This document shows, in pieces, positions 1-5,729 of a DNA stretch of 5,729 bases. A program made the position numbers and the translations under genes. The stretch's first letter is position 1. The number at the start of each line of letters is the position of its first letter. The notes under the pieces were generated by a model. That model was not told the origin of the DNA. It worked only from the letters and a program-made list of their open reading frames with translations, and made no database searches. Source of the stretch: Chloroflexota bacterium. GTDB lineage: Bacteria > Chloroflexota > Limnocylindria > Limnocylindrales > CSP1-4. Location of the stretch: positions 1 through 5,729 of the forward strand of contig JAKAHX010000130.1 in NCBI GenBank assembly GCA_021814735.1, in the 5' to 3' direction.

Positions 1-634
1 CGGCGCCGTGGAGCAGGCCGGCCGGTGCCATGTCGTTGACGTAGGGCTTGTCGCCGAGGGCCAGCTCGCGGCCCCGGTACCGGGCGGTGCGGGAGCCCAC
101 GCGCCCGCTGGTGTCGATCTCGGGCAGCGGCGCCCCGCGACGCGCGGCGGCGGCGAGCTGCACGGCGTCGATGATCTTCACGTAGCCCGTGCAGCGGCAG
201 AGGTTGCCGGCCAGGGCGTGCGCGATCTCCTCGCGCGACGGGTCCGGGTTGCGGGAGAGGAGCGCCTCAGACTTCATCACGATGCCGGGCGAGCAGAACC
301 CGCACTGCGACGCCCCGGCCGCGACGAAGGCGCCGGCCCAGCGATCCCGATCGGCCGCGGTGAGGCCCTCCTGGGTCACGATCGAGCGGCCGGCCGCCCG
401 CGTGGCGGGCTGCGCGCAGGAGACCGCGGCGCGGCCGTCGATCAGCACGGTGCAGGCCCCGCAGGATCCCTCGGGAGCACAGCCGTCCTTGACCGACGTG
501 ATGCCGAAGGTCTCGCGCAGGAGCTCCAGCAGGGTGCCATCGGGGCGGACGTCCGCGGCGGCCGGCATCCCGTTCAGGGTGAAGTCGATGTGCACGAGCC
601 CCCCGGCCGGCTGCTGCGTTCCTGCCACGACCAT
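1..634 (-). CDS. Fused 2Fe-2S/molybdopterin hydroxylase, XdhD/xanthine dehydrogenase-like, N-terminal part
   Basis: The gene starts at ATG 634 and stays open to the left edge, giving 211 residues. The plant-type 2Fe-2S domain uses C52, C58, C61 and C73, with the motif GSCGACTVLIDG. The second 2Fe-2S domain uses C111/C114 (QCGFCSPG) and C146/C148 (NLCRCTGY). After a linker (about 165-185) the chain continues in frame into GDKPYVNDM...GLLHGA, which looks like the start of the molybdopterin-binding domain. The order FeS-Moco in one chain matches the XdhD/selenium-dependent xanthine dehydrogenase type, which oxidises purines or related heterocycles in the cytoplasm and takes FAD from a separate subunit. 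No FAD gene is in the window. The first cluster has C-x5-C-x2-C spacing instead of the commoner C-x4-C-x2-C. GTG at 628 is an alternative start, because GGGAG lies 8 nt before it but only 2 nt before the ATG. The exact substrate cannot be read from this fragment. Confidence 0.88.
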   Translation of the reverse strand, partial: MVVAGTQQPAGGLVHIDFTLNGMPAAADVRPDGTLLELLRETFGITSVKDGCAPEGSCGACTVLIDGRAAVSCAQPATRAAGRSIVTQEGLTAADRDRWAGAFVAAGASQCGFCSPGIVMKSEALLSRNPDPSREEIAHALAGNLCRCTGYVKIIDAVQLAAAARRGAPLPEIDTSGRVGSRTARYRGRELALGDKPYVNDMAPAGLLHGA

Positions 635-665
635 CACTCCCGTCCTGTTGCCATGCCGTCGTGCC

Positions 666-692
666 CGCCCCGGGACCCGGAGTCCCGGGGCG
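666..692 (-). other. GC-rich hairpin between carbamate kinase and the molybdenum hydroxylase
   Basis: A perfect 11-bp inverted repeat (666-676 with 682-692, CGCCCCGGGAC and its complement) encloses a 5-nt loop. It lies in the 97-nt gap, about 40 nt after the kinase stop codon and 31 nt before the next start. No T-run follows in the direction of transcription, so it is not a canonical intrinsic terminator. It is more likely a transcript-stabilising, processing or partial-attenuation element. The structure is seen; the role is inferred. Confidence 0.55.
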
Positions 693-731
693 ACGCGTCG
701 GCTGCTGCCGCCGGAGCCAGGCGGCGCCGGG

Positions 732-1670
732 TCACGGGATGAACCGCGTCCCGGTCTCCCCGCGCAGGGCGCGGGCGATGTGCTCCGGACTCGTGATCAG
801 CGCTTCCTTGCCTCCTGCTTCCAGGTACCAGATGACCGCCTGGACCTTGGGGCCCATCGACCCCTTGTGGAAGTGCCCCTGCGCCAGGTACTCCTTCGCC
901 TGCGCCAGCGTGACCGTGTCCAGCAGCTGCTGGTCCGGCTTGCCGAAGTTCAGGGCCACCTTCTCCACGGCGGTGGTGATCAGGAACAGGTCCGCCCGGA
1001 GATCGCGGGCGATCACCGACGCGGCGTAGTCCTTGTCGATGACCGCCTCGACACCCGACAGCTCCCCATTCTCCTCCACCACGGGAATCCCGCCCCCGCC
1101 CGACGCGATGACGGTCACCCCGGCGCGAAGGAGCGTGAGGATCGCCTCGAACTCGATGAGCCGCTTCGGGATGGGCGAGGGGACCACGCGACGCCACCCG
1201 CGGCCTGCGTCCTCCACCACGCGCCAGCCGTCGCTGGCCGCGTGCTCCTTTGCCTGCGCCTCGTCCATGAACGAGCCGATCGGCTTGGAGGGTGCCTGGA
1301 AAGCCGGGTCGTCCCGGTCCACCAGGGTCTGCGTGACGACGGTGGCGGCTGCCTTCTGGATCCCGCGCCGGTGGAACTCGTTGTGCAGGGCCTGCTGGAA
1401 CATGTACCCGATGGAGCCCTGCGTGTCGGCCCCGCAGTAGTCGAGCGGCACGTCGTGCAGCTCGCCGCGCGAGAGCTCGGAGCGCCGGAGGATGAAGCCC
1501 ACCTGCGGGCCGTTGCCGTGGGTCAGCAGGACGTCCCAGCCCTGCTCGATCATCCCCGCGATGTGGCGGCTGGACTCCGCCGCCGCCGCGTACTGGTCGG
1601 GGATGGTCTGGTGATCCTTGTCCTTGATGAGCGAGTTGCCGCCGACGGCGACAACCGCGACCTTGCTCAT
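732..1670 (-). CDS. arcC: Carbamate kinase
   Basis: This 312-residue protein has the usual length for carbamate kinase, a cytoplasmic enzyme of the amino acid kinase fold that converts carbamoyl phosphate plus ADP into ATP and carbamate (to NH3 and CO2). Family motifs are all present: VGGNSL (9-14), THGNGPQVG (50-58), ADTQGSIGYM (81-90), RRVVPSPIPK (160-169), SGGGGIPV (190-197), IDKDYA (211-216) and KGSMGPKV (269-276). The ATG at 1670 has GAGG 9 nt upstream. It follows the YgeW-like gene after 100 nt and precedes the molybdenum hydroxylase by 97 nt. No arginine deiminase or ornithine carbamoyltransferase is seen, so its likely role is to harvest ATP from carbamoyl phosphate made by the two upstream carbamoyltransferases, as proposed for YqeA beside ygeW in E. 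coli. All active-site motifs look intact. Confidence 0.96.
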   Translation of the reverse strand: MSKVAVVAVGGNSLIKDKDHQTIPDQYAAAAESSRHIAGMIEQGWDVLLTHGNGPQVGFILRRSELSRGELHDVPLDYCGADTQGSIGYMFQQALHNEFHRRGIQKAAATVVTQTLVDRDDPAFQAPSKPIGSFMDEAQAKEHAASDGWRVVEDAGRGWRRVVPSPIPKRLIEFEAILTLLRAGVTVIASGGGGIPVVEENGELSGVEAVIDKDYAASVIARDLRADLFLITTAVEKVALNFGKPDQQLLDTVTLAQAKEYLAQGHFHKGSMGPKVQAVIWYLEAGGKEALITSPEHIARALRGETGTRFIP

Positions 1671-1724
1671 ACCGTCATGCCTCGCCAGCTGGTCCGGGTG
1701 GACGTCGTCCCTGCTTCCGGTGCG

Positions 1725-1758
1725 CCGGGGTGCCGCCCCTCACGGCACAGCACCCCGG
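1725..1758 (-). other. GC-rich nested hairpin between the YgeW-like gene and carbamate kinase
   Basis: The 9-nt arms CCGGGGTGC (1725-1733) and GCACCCCGG (1750-1758) are perfectly complementary. Inside them GTGCCG (1730-1735) can pair with CGGCAC (1743-1748), so two mutually exclusive or partly stacked stems are possible. The element begins 12 nt after the upstream stop codon and has no following T-run. It may act as a transcript processing or stability site or a weak terminator. The pairing is seen; the role is inferred. Confidence 0.5.
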
Positions 1759-1770
1759 TCGGCGCCGGTC

Positions 1771-2748
<978 letters not shown>

Positions 2749-2763
2749 CGTCGTCGTCCCGGG

Positions 2764-3717
2764 CTACTCGGCCGCGCCGAGGATCAGGGCCAGCATCCCC
2801 ATCTTGAGCACGACGCCGTTGAAGGCCTCCGCCCAGTAGCGCTGGTGGCGGGTCTGGTCCACGTCGGGCAGGAGCTCGTCCATCCGCGGGAGGGAGTGGA
2901 GGATGATCGAGCTGCGCTTGGCCTTGTCGCGCAGCAGCTCGCGGGTGACGCAGTACTGCGGCGGCGTGAGCCCGACCTTGTCACCGCGCTCCTGGCGCGA
3001 CGCGGTGTAGTCCGCCTGCACGACGGGCTCCATGTAGATGACATCGGCCTGGTCGATCACGTCTCGGACGTCGCCGGCCTCCTCGTAGTCCACGTTGAGG
3101 AGGTCGAGCTCGGCCTTGAACTCGGGCAGCAGGCTCATGTCCGGCGGGCCGACCACGATCGCCTTCGCGTCGAACTGCGAGAGGGCGTACAGGATCGAGT
3201 GCATCGTCCGCATGCGCATGTCGCCGACGAGCACGTAGGTCAGGCCGTCCAGGGTCCCCTTCTCGTGGAGGATCGTGTAGAGATCCGTGAGGACCTGCGT
3301 GGGATGCTCGCCCCAGCCGTCGCCGCAGTTGATGACGGGCACGCTCGCCCACTTGGCGGCCTCGGCCGGCGCACCCTGCTGGAAGTGGCGGATCGCGATG
3401 ACGTCCGCGTAGTACTCCAGCATGTGGAAGGTGTCCTTGATCGACTCCTGGTAGAAGTCGCCGGCGCGGGTCATCTTCGCGTCGGAGAAGCCGAGCACGC
3501 TGCCGCCGAGGCGGAGCATCGCGGCCTCGTGGGAGAGCCGGGTGCGCGTGCTCGGCTGGTAGAACGCCGTCAGCATGGTCTTGTTCTTCAGCAGGTCCGT
3601 GTTGCGGCGGTCGCGCGCGAACGGACGCAGGTCGTCCGCCACCTGGAAGACCCGGAAGAACTCGTCGCGGCTGAAGTCCTTGAGCGACAGGATGTCGCGG
3701 CCGGCGAAGCTCCGCAT
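2764..3717 (-). CDS. Aspartate carbamoyltransferase-like (PyrB-like) enzyme with altered substrate site
   Basis: This 317-residue protein has the length and layout of the ATCase catalytic chain. QPSTRTRLSHEAAMLRLGG (54-72) and GFSD (76-79) form the carbamoyl-phosphate domain, followed by IRH (109-111), CGDGWGEHPTQ (131-141), VGDMRMRTMHS (164-174) and HSLPRMDEL (274-282). Residues that define true ATCase are changed. The loop supplying Ser80/Lys84 in E. coli is replaced by AKMTRAGDFYQES (80-92), TRVQ (Arg229/Gln231) is MEPVVQ (229-234), and HPLPR is HSLPR. No pyrI or pyr gene is nearby, while a second carbamoyltransferase and carbamate kinase follow. It is therefore probably a catabolic carbamoyltransferase for a ureido substrate rather than a pyrimidine-synthesis enzyme. 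AGGAGG at 3729-3734 lies 11 nt before the ATG. Superfamily membership is sure; the substrate is unknown. Confidence 0.85.
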   Translation of the reverse strand: MRSFAGRDILSLKDFSRDEFFRVFQVADDLRPFARDRRNTDLLKNKTMLTAFYQPSTRTRLSHEAAMLRLGGSVLGFSDAKMTRAGDFYQESIKDTFHMLEYYADVIAIRHFQQGAPAEAAKWASVPVINCGDGWGEHPTQVLTDLYTILHEKGTLDGLTYVLVGDMRMRTMHSILYALSQFDAKAIVVGPPDMSLLPEFKAELDLLNVDYEEAGDVRDVIDQADVIYMEPVVQADYTASRQERGDKVGLTPPQYCVTRELLRDKAKRSSIILHSLPRMDELLPDVDQTRHQRYWAEAFNGVVLKMGMLALILGAAE

Positions 3718-3783
3718 GGTCTGGGATCCCTCCTGTGGGTCGATTGATGGATCGGTCGGGTGCTGGTCGGTCGACTGCGGGAA

Positions 3784-3799
3784 CCCGGCGGCGGCCGGG
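3784..3799 (-). other. Short GC hairpin after the GntR gene
   Basis: CCCGGC (3784-3789) and GCCGGG (3794-3799) form a 6-bp stem with a 4-nt loop. It begins 8 nt after the regulator's stop codon in the 90-nt gap before the PyrB-like gene. Only two T's follow, so termination would be weak at best. It might lower read-through from the regulator into the enzymes or mark an RNA processing point. No convincing separate promoter is visible in the rest of this gap. Confidence 0.35.
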
Positions 3800-3807
3800 G
3801 GCGGCGC

Positions 3808-4620
3808 TCAGGTGCTCACGGCCGGCGCTTCCCTCTGTGCACGCTCGCGACCCGGCGGCGATCCGAAGTCCGGGCCCGTGGCGCCGAGCTGGCTGACACG
3901 GCGGATGACGTGGAACCGGAAGTGCCCGGGGGTGAAGTAGCTGACCGAGTAGTCGACCACGCGCCCATCGGTCGCGAACAGCTGCGCGGTGAAACGAAGC
4001 AGCGGATCGCCCACCTGCAGGTGCATGGCCCGTGCCAGCTCCGGGTCCGCCGCCTCCGCCACGAGCTCCGTGTACGAGTGCTGCAGCGGCGGGTCACCGC
4101 GCCAGAGCAGCAGGTCCAGGACGGACCCGTCGAACGCCTCGCGCAGGTCGTTCGGGTCCAGGATGTCCGCAGGCACCACGTCGACCAGGAAGGCGATGCG
4201 CTCCTCCCCGGTCATGATCACGCGCCGCACCGCGACCACGGCCGACCCGTCCGGCACGCGCAGGAGCTCCGCCTCCGTGGCGCTCGCGCGACGCTCGACG
4301 ATCTCGCACTCCCCCATGTGGATCTCGACCCCGATGCGCTGCGCGAGCGTCTCGATGCTCTCGAGCTGCTCCAGGCCCGCTTCCATCATGGGGCCCGCCG
4401 GGCTCACGAAGGTCCCGACCCCGTGGCGCCGGACGATGAGGCCGCTGTGCTCGATCTGGGAGAGTGCCTCGCGCAGGGTGGCGCGGCTGACGCCCAGGCG
4501 CTCGCTGAGGATCGCCTCGGAGGGGAGCAGCCCGTCCTCGCCGGCCAGGGTGCCGGACTGGATGCCGTCCACGATCTCGAGCGCTGCCTGGCGAGCGAGT
4601 GTCGGGCTGCGGCGGACCAT
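3808..4620 (-). CDS. GntR/HutC-family transcriptional regulator with UTRA domain
   Basis: This 270-residue protein has the size of the HutC subfamily. The N-terminal winged helix-turn-helix (about 8-73) carries the hallmark LLPSEAILSERLGVSRATLREAL (31-53) and GLIVRRHGVGTFV (60-72). The rest (about 90-255) has the beta-rich UTRA effector-domain pattern, including the RVIMTGEERIAFLVD and SVSYFTPGHFRF strands. An open frame extends upstream to 4911, but ATG 4620 is chosen because GAGAGG lies 7 nt before it, the HTH starts right after, and the upstream extension is unlike any known domain. It is the first gene of the minus-strand run and is divergent from the permease gene. It probably represses or activates both, with a purine, ureide or related metabolite as effector. 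Two matching dyads in the divergent region are its likely binding sites. The effector is not predictable from the sequence. Confidence 0.92.
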   Translation of the reverse strand: MVRRSPTLARQAALEIVDGIQSGTLAGEDGLLPSEAILSERLGVSRATLREALSQIEHSGLIVRRHGVGTFVSPAGPMMEAGLEQLESIETLAQRIGVEIHMGECEIVERRASATEAELLRVPDGSAVVAVRRVIMTGEERIAFLVDVVPADILDPNDLREAFDGSVLDLLLWRGDPPLQHSYTELVAEAADPELARAMHLQVGDPLLRFTAQLFATDGRVVDYSVSYFTPGHFRFHVIRRVSQLGATGPDFGSPPGRERAQREAPAVST

Positions 4621-4635
4621 CCTCGTGCCTCTCGT

Positions 4636-4652
4636 GCACCCGGGCCGGGTGC
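4636..4652 (-). other. Hairpin next to the regulator's ribosome-binding site
   Basis: GCACCCG (4636-4642) and CGGGTGC (4646-4652) form a 7-bp stem with a 3-nt loop. The stem ends 2 nt before the GAGAGG ribosome site (4628-4633) of the GntR gene. An adjacent dyad, GCGCT-CGG-AGCGC (4651-4663), overlaps it and could compete. Such structure beside the ribosome site could modulate translation of the regulator. The role is inferred. Confidence 0.35.
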
Positions 4653-4663
4653 GCTCGGAGCGC

Positions 4664-4680
4664 CAGACGTTGGTCGTCTG
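4664..4680. promoter_or_regulatory. Putative GntR operator 1 (regulator side)
   Basis: CAGACG and CGTCTG, 6-nt perfect arms spaced by 5 nt, form a 17-bp dyad that is followed by ACA. The centre is 52 nt upstream of the regulator's start codon and just downstream of its candidate -10 element, a position that suits autorepression. The same arm pattern recurs on the permease side at 4938-4954. GntR-family proteins bind short dyads as dimers, so this is the natural candidate for the neighbouring regulator. Confidence 0.6.
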
Positions 4681-4689
4681 ACATCTCCC

Positions 4690-4719
4690 CTTGTAGCCAC
4701 AATCGGCATCCCTTCCCAA
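4690..4719 (-). promoter_or_regulatory. Candidate promoter of the regulator gene and operon
   Basis: On the minus strand TTGGGA (4719-4714) and TACAAG (4695-4690) are separated by 18 nt, each matching four of six bases of the housekeeping -35 and -10 consensus. Transcription would begin about 7 nt beyond the -10, inside or at the edge of operator 1, leaving a leader of roughly 60 nt. It is the best match seen in front of the gene but remains a weak match. Confidence 0.35.
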
Positions 4720-4879
4720 GTGCCATTCGGCCCCTTGTACCGCCGGCGGCCCCACGGCTCCCCGCCGTGTTGCCGGCCCGCAGCACCCGTTGCTCCGGCC
4801 CTGGCCGGCGATCAGCGGCCGTTCCGGTGGAGGCCCGACACCTTCCGCCGGCCCCGCATCCGGGCTAAGCTTCGACAAC

Positions 4880-4893
4880 GTGCCATATGGCAC
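4880..4893. promoter_or_regulatory. Perfect 14-bp palindrome in the divergent region
   Basis: GTGCCATATGGCAC is identical to its own reverse complement. A decayed relative lies at 4715-4737: on the plus strand it matches the reverse complement of 4876-4898 at 19 of 23 positions. A perfect dyad of this length in a promoter region suggests a protein-binding site, separate from the CAGAYG/CGTCTG sites. It could bind a second regulator, or its right half could be part of a promoter (TGGCAC). Confidence 0.45.
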
Positions 4894-4903
4894 TTGGGAT
4901 GCA
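4888..4903 (+). promoter_or_regulatory. Candidate sigma-54-like promoter for the permease
   Basis: TGGCAC (4888-4893), five bases, then ATGCA (4899-4903) matches the sigma-54 consensus TGGCAC-N5-TTGCW with the invariant GG and GC at correct spacing and one mismatch. It points toward the transporter. TTGGGA (4894-4899) within it could instead be a -35 box, but no good -10 follows. No sigma-54 activator is in the window, and the TGGCAC also belongs to a palindrome, so the match may be incidental. Confidence 0.3.
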
Positions 4904-4934
4904 CCGCACATGGTGCCACAAACATCGACGCAAA

Positions 4935-4957
4935 TGTCAGATGACTAGCGTCTGACA
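4935..4957. promoter_or_regulatory. Putative GntR operator 2 (permease side)
   Basis: TGTCAGA (4935-4941) and TCTGACA (4951-4957) are perfect 7-nt arms with a 9-nt spacer. The inner part, CAGATG-N5-CGTCTG, has the same arms and spacing as operator 1 at 4664-4680, and both are followed by ACA. The centres are 274 nt apart. The site lies about 210 nt before the permease start and downstream of the candidate plus-strand promoter, where a bound repressor could block transcription. Confidence 0.6.
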
Positions 4958-5021
4958 CCCAGCGGCAGAGTCGGCGGCGCGATGGGTCCACTGCACCGGT
5001 CACATGCCTCACCGCCCTGGG

Positions 5022-5046
5022 CGGCCGATCGCCTGGTGATCGGCCG
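5022..5046 (+). other. Strong hairpin in the permease leader
   Basis: CGGCCGATC (5022-5030) and GATCGGCCG (5038-5046) form a perfect 9-bp stem with a 7-nt loop, about 120 nt before the permease start. No T-run follows, so it is not a standard terminator. More inverted repeats lie at 5086-5113. The leader could be structured, or this may simply be GC-rich chance pairing. Confidence 0.35.
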
Positions 5047-5166
5047 GCCGTCATCCAGTGTCGCCTTCGACCCGCCTCCCCCGCACCCGGCCGCTGGTGG
5101 GCACCCAGCCGGGCCGGGATCCGCAGCCGCGCCGGGAGCCGCGGGGTCGCCGGAGTCCGCGCGCCG

Positions 5167-5729
5167 GTGACTGGGCCCGCGGCGGCGACCAGGAGCCGCA
5201 CCGACTGGCGCCTCTTCCTCTTCGGCTGGCTGGCCCTGCCGGGTGCGCTCGCGGGAGCGCTCGTGGTGGGGGCGGCCATGATGTGGGCCTTCGGCGCCAA
5301 CCCGCTGACCGGCTACCAGGCCCTGGTGACCGGCGCCTTCGGCAGCAGCTACGCGCTGGGCGCCACGGCCGTCAAGTCGGCCCCCCTGCTGCTGGTGGCG
5401 GTGGGGATCTGCATCGCCTTCCGGGCCAACGTCTTCAACATCGGCGGCGAGGGCCAGATCGCGATGGGCGGCCTCGCGAGCGCGGCCGTCGCGCTCGCCG
5501 TGCCCGGCCTGCCCAGCGTGGTGCTGATCCCCCTGGTCCTGCTCGCCGGCGCTGCTGGCGGGGCGGTCTGGGGTGCCATCCCCGGCGCCTTCAAGGCCTA
5601 CTTCAACGTCAACGAGATCCTGAGCACGATCATGCTCAACCTCGTGGCCGTGCAGTTCATGAACTACCTGCTGGCAGGGCCGATGGTCGACCGGTCGGCC
5701 TTCTCGACAGGCGGGCTCATCCCGGAGAC
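5167..5729 (+). CDS. ABC transporter permease, nucleoside/BMP type, N-terminal part
   Basis: The frame opens at GTG 5167 and runs off the right edge, giving 187 residues. A short basic N-terminus (RSRTDWR) is followed by a hydrophobic segment at about 16-42, then more membrane segments at about 72-86, 98-112, 117-138 and 150-170. FRANVFNIGGEGQIAMGG (85-102) and NEILSTIMLNLVA (149-161) are signatures of the BmpC/YufP/RnsC permease group of the branched-chain/simple-sugar superfamily. Partners in that group are an ATPase, a second permease and a BMP lipoprotein that binds nucleosides or related compounds. GGAG lies 11 nt before the GTG, and no other start is visible upstream in frame. Divergence from the GntR gene and shared operator-like sites suggest common control. 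In this setting the substrate may be a purine, nucleoside or ureide. The partner genes are presumably beyond the right edge. Confidence 0.9.
   Translation, partial: MTGPAAATRSRTDWRLFLFGWLALPGALAGALVVGAAMMWAFGANPLTGYQALVTGAFGSSYALGATAVKSAPLLLVAVGICIAFRANVFNIGGEGQIAMGGLASAAVALAVPGLPSVVLIPLVLLAGAAGGAVWGAIPGAFKAYFNVNEILSTIMLNLVAVQFMNYLLAGPMVDRSAFSTGGLIPE

Larger units (their letters stand above)
4621..5166. other. Divergent control region between regulator and permease
   Basis: This 546-nt stretch contains no credible protein gene. Its left two-thirds (to about 4960) is less GC-rich than its surroundings and packed with dyads: two similar operator-like sites, a 14-bp palindrome, and a 13-nt motif repeated in inverted orientation. 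The right part (about 4960-5166) is very GC-rich leader sequence before the permease, with one strong hairpin at 5022-5046. A 62-codon proline/alanine-rich frame (4982-5170) overlaps the permease start by GTGA but has no good ribosome site or recognisable motif. No known riboswitch core was recognised. Confidence 0.75.

Noticed and set aside
666..692. Rho-independent terminator after carbamate kinase.
   Set aside because: The stem is strong, but no T-run follows on the minus strand and the next gene starts 31 nt later.
2764..3717. Reading the PyrB-like gene as part of pyrimidine biosynthesis.
   Set aside because: No pyr or car gene is adjacent, key ATCase residues are changed, and neighbours are catabolic (carbamate kinase, YgeW-like, molybdenum hydroxylase).
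4621..4911. N-terminal extension of the GntR regulator from an ATG at 4911.
   Set aside because: The extension would cover the promoter and operator-like sites, has no domain, and the ATG at 4620 has a good ribosome site directly before the HTH.
4957..5166. Purine riboswitch in the permease leader.
   Set aside because: I looked for the conserved purine-aptamer core and loop sequences and saw none; the leader is too GC-rich and lacks a terminator with a T-run.
4982..5170. Small 62-codon plus-strand gene overlapping the permease start.
   Set aside because: Weak ribosome site, low-complexity Pro/Ala/Gly composition and no homology recognised; kept only as a possible leader frame in the findings.

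Overview
The window is high-GC bacterial DNA with long shadow frames on both strands and a GTG start for one gene. It looks like part of a catabolic cluster for purine or ureide nitrogen. The phylum cannot be fixed from the sequence. Actinomycetota or a high-GC Bacillota/Chloroflexota-type organism would fit, and a possible sigma-54 element, if real, would argue against Actinomycetota.

Five genes run on the minus strand, in transcription order: a GntR/HutC-family regulator (4620 to 3808), an aspartate-carbamoyltransferase-like enzyme with altered substrate-site residues (3717 to 2764), a knotted YgeW-like carbamoyltransferase (2748 to 1771), carbamate kinase (1670 to 732), and the N-terminal 211 residues of a fused 2Fe-2S/molybdenum hydroxylase of the XdhD/xanthine dehydrogenase type (634, running off the left edge). 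The gaps are 90, 15, 100 and 97 nt, and each of the three long gaps holds a GC-rich hairpin. A 546-nt divergent control region (4621-5166) follows. To its right, on the plus strand, is the first 187 residues of a nucleoside/BMP-type ABC transporter permease (5167 to the right edge).

The proposed logic is that the transporter brings in a purine, nucleoside or ureide and the molybdenum hydroxylase oxidises a purine ring. Ureido groups released by ring opening would then be phosphorolysed by the carbamoyltransferases to carbamoyl phosphate, which carbamate kinase turns into ATP plus ammonia and CO2. This resembles the E. coli ygeW-yqeA-xdhD region. The unusual part is the tandem of two carbamoyltransferases from different subfamilies. 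The PyrB-like one lacks residues that canonical ATCase uses for carbamoyl phosphate and aspartate, so it probably acts on something else.

The divergent region is highly patterned. Two related dyads (CAGAYG-N5-CGTCTG followed by ACA) lie near the two ends of the likely promoter zone and are good candidate operators for the GntR protein. A 13-nt element occurs once in each orientation and points at each divergent gene. The plus-strand copy lies in a perfect 14-bp palindrome and also resembles a sigma-54 -24/-12 promoter. No tRNA, rRNA, CRISPR array or insertion sequence was seen.
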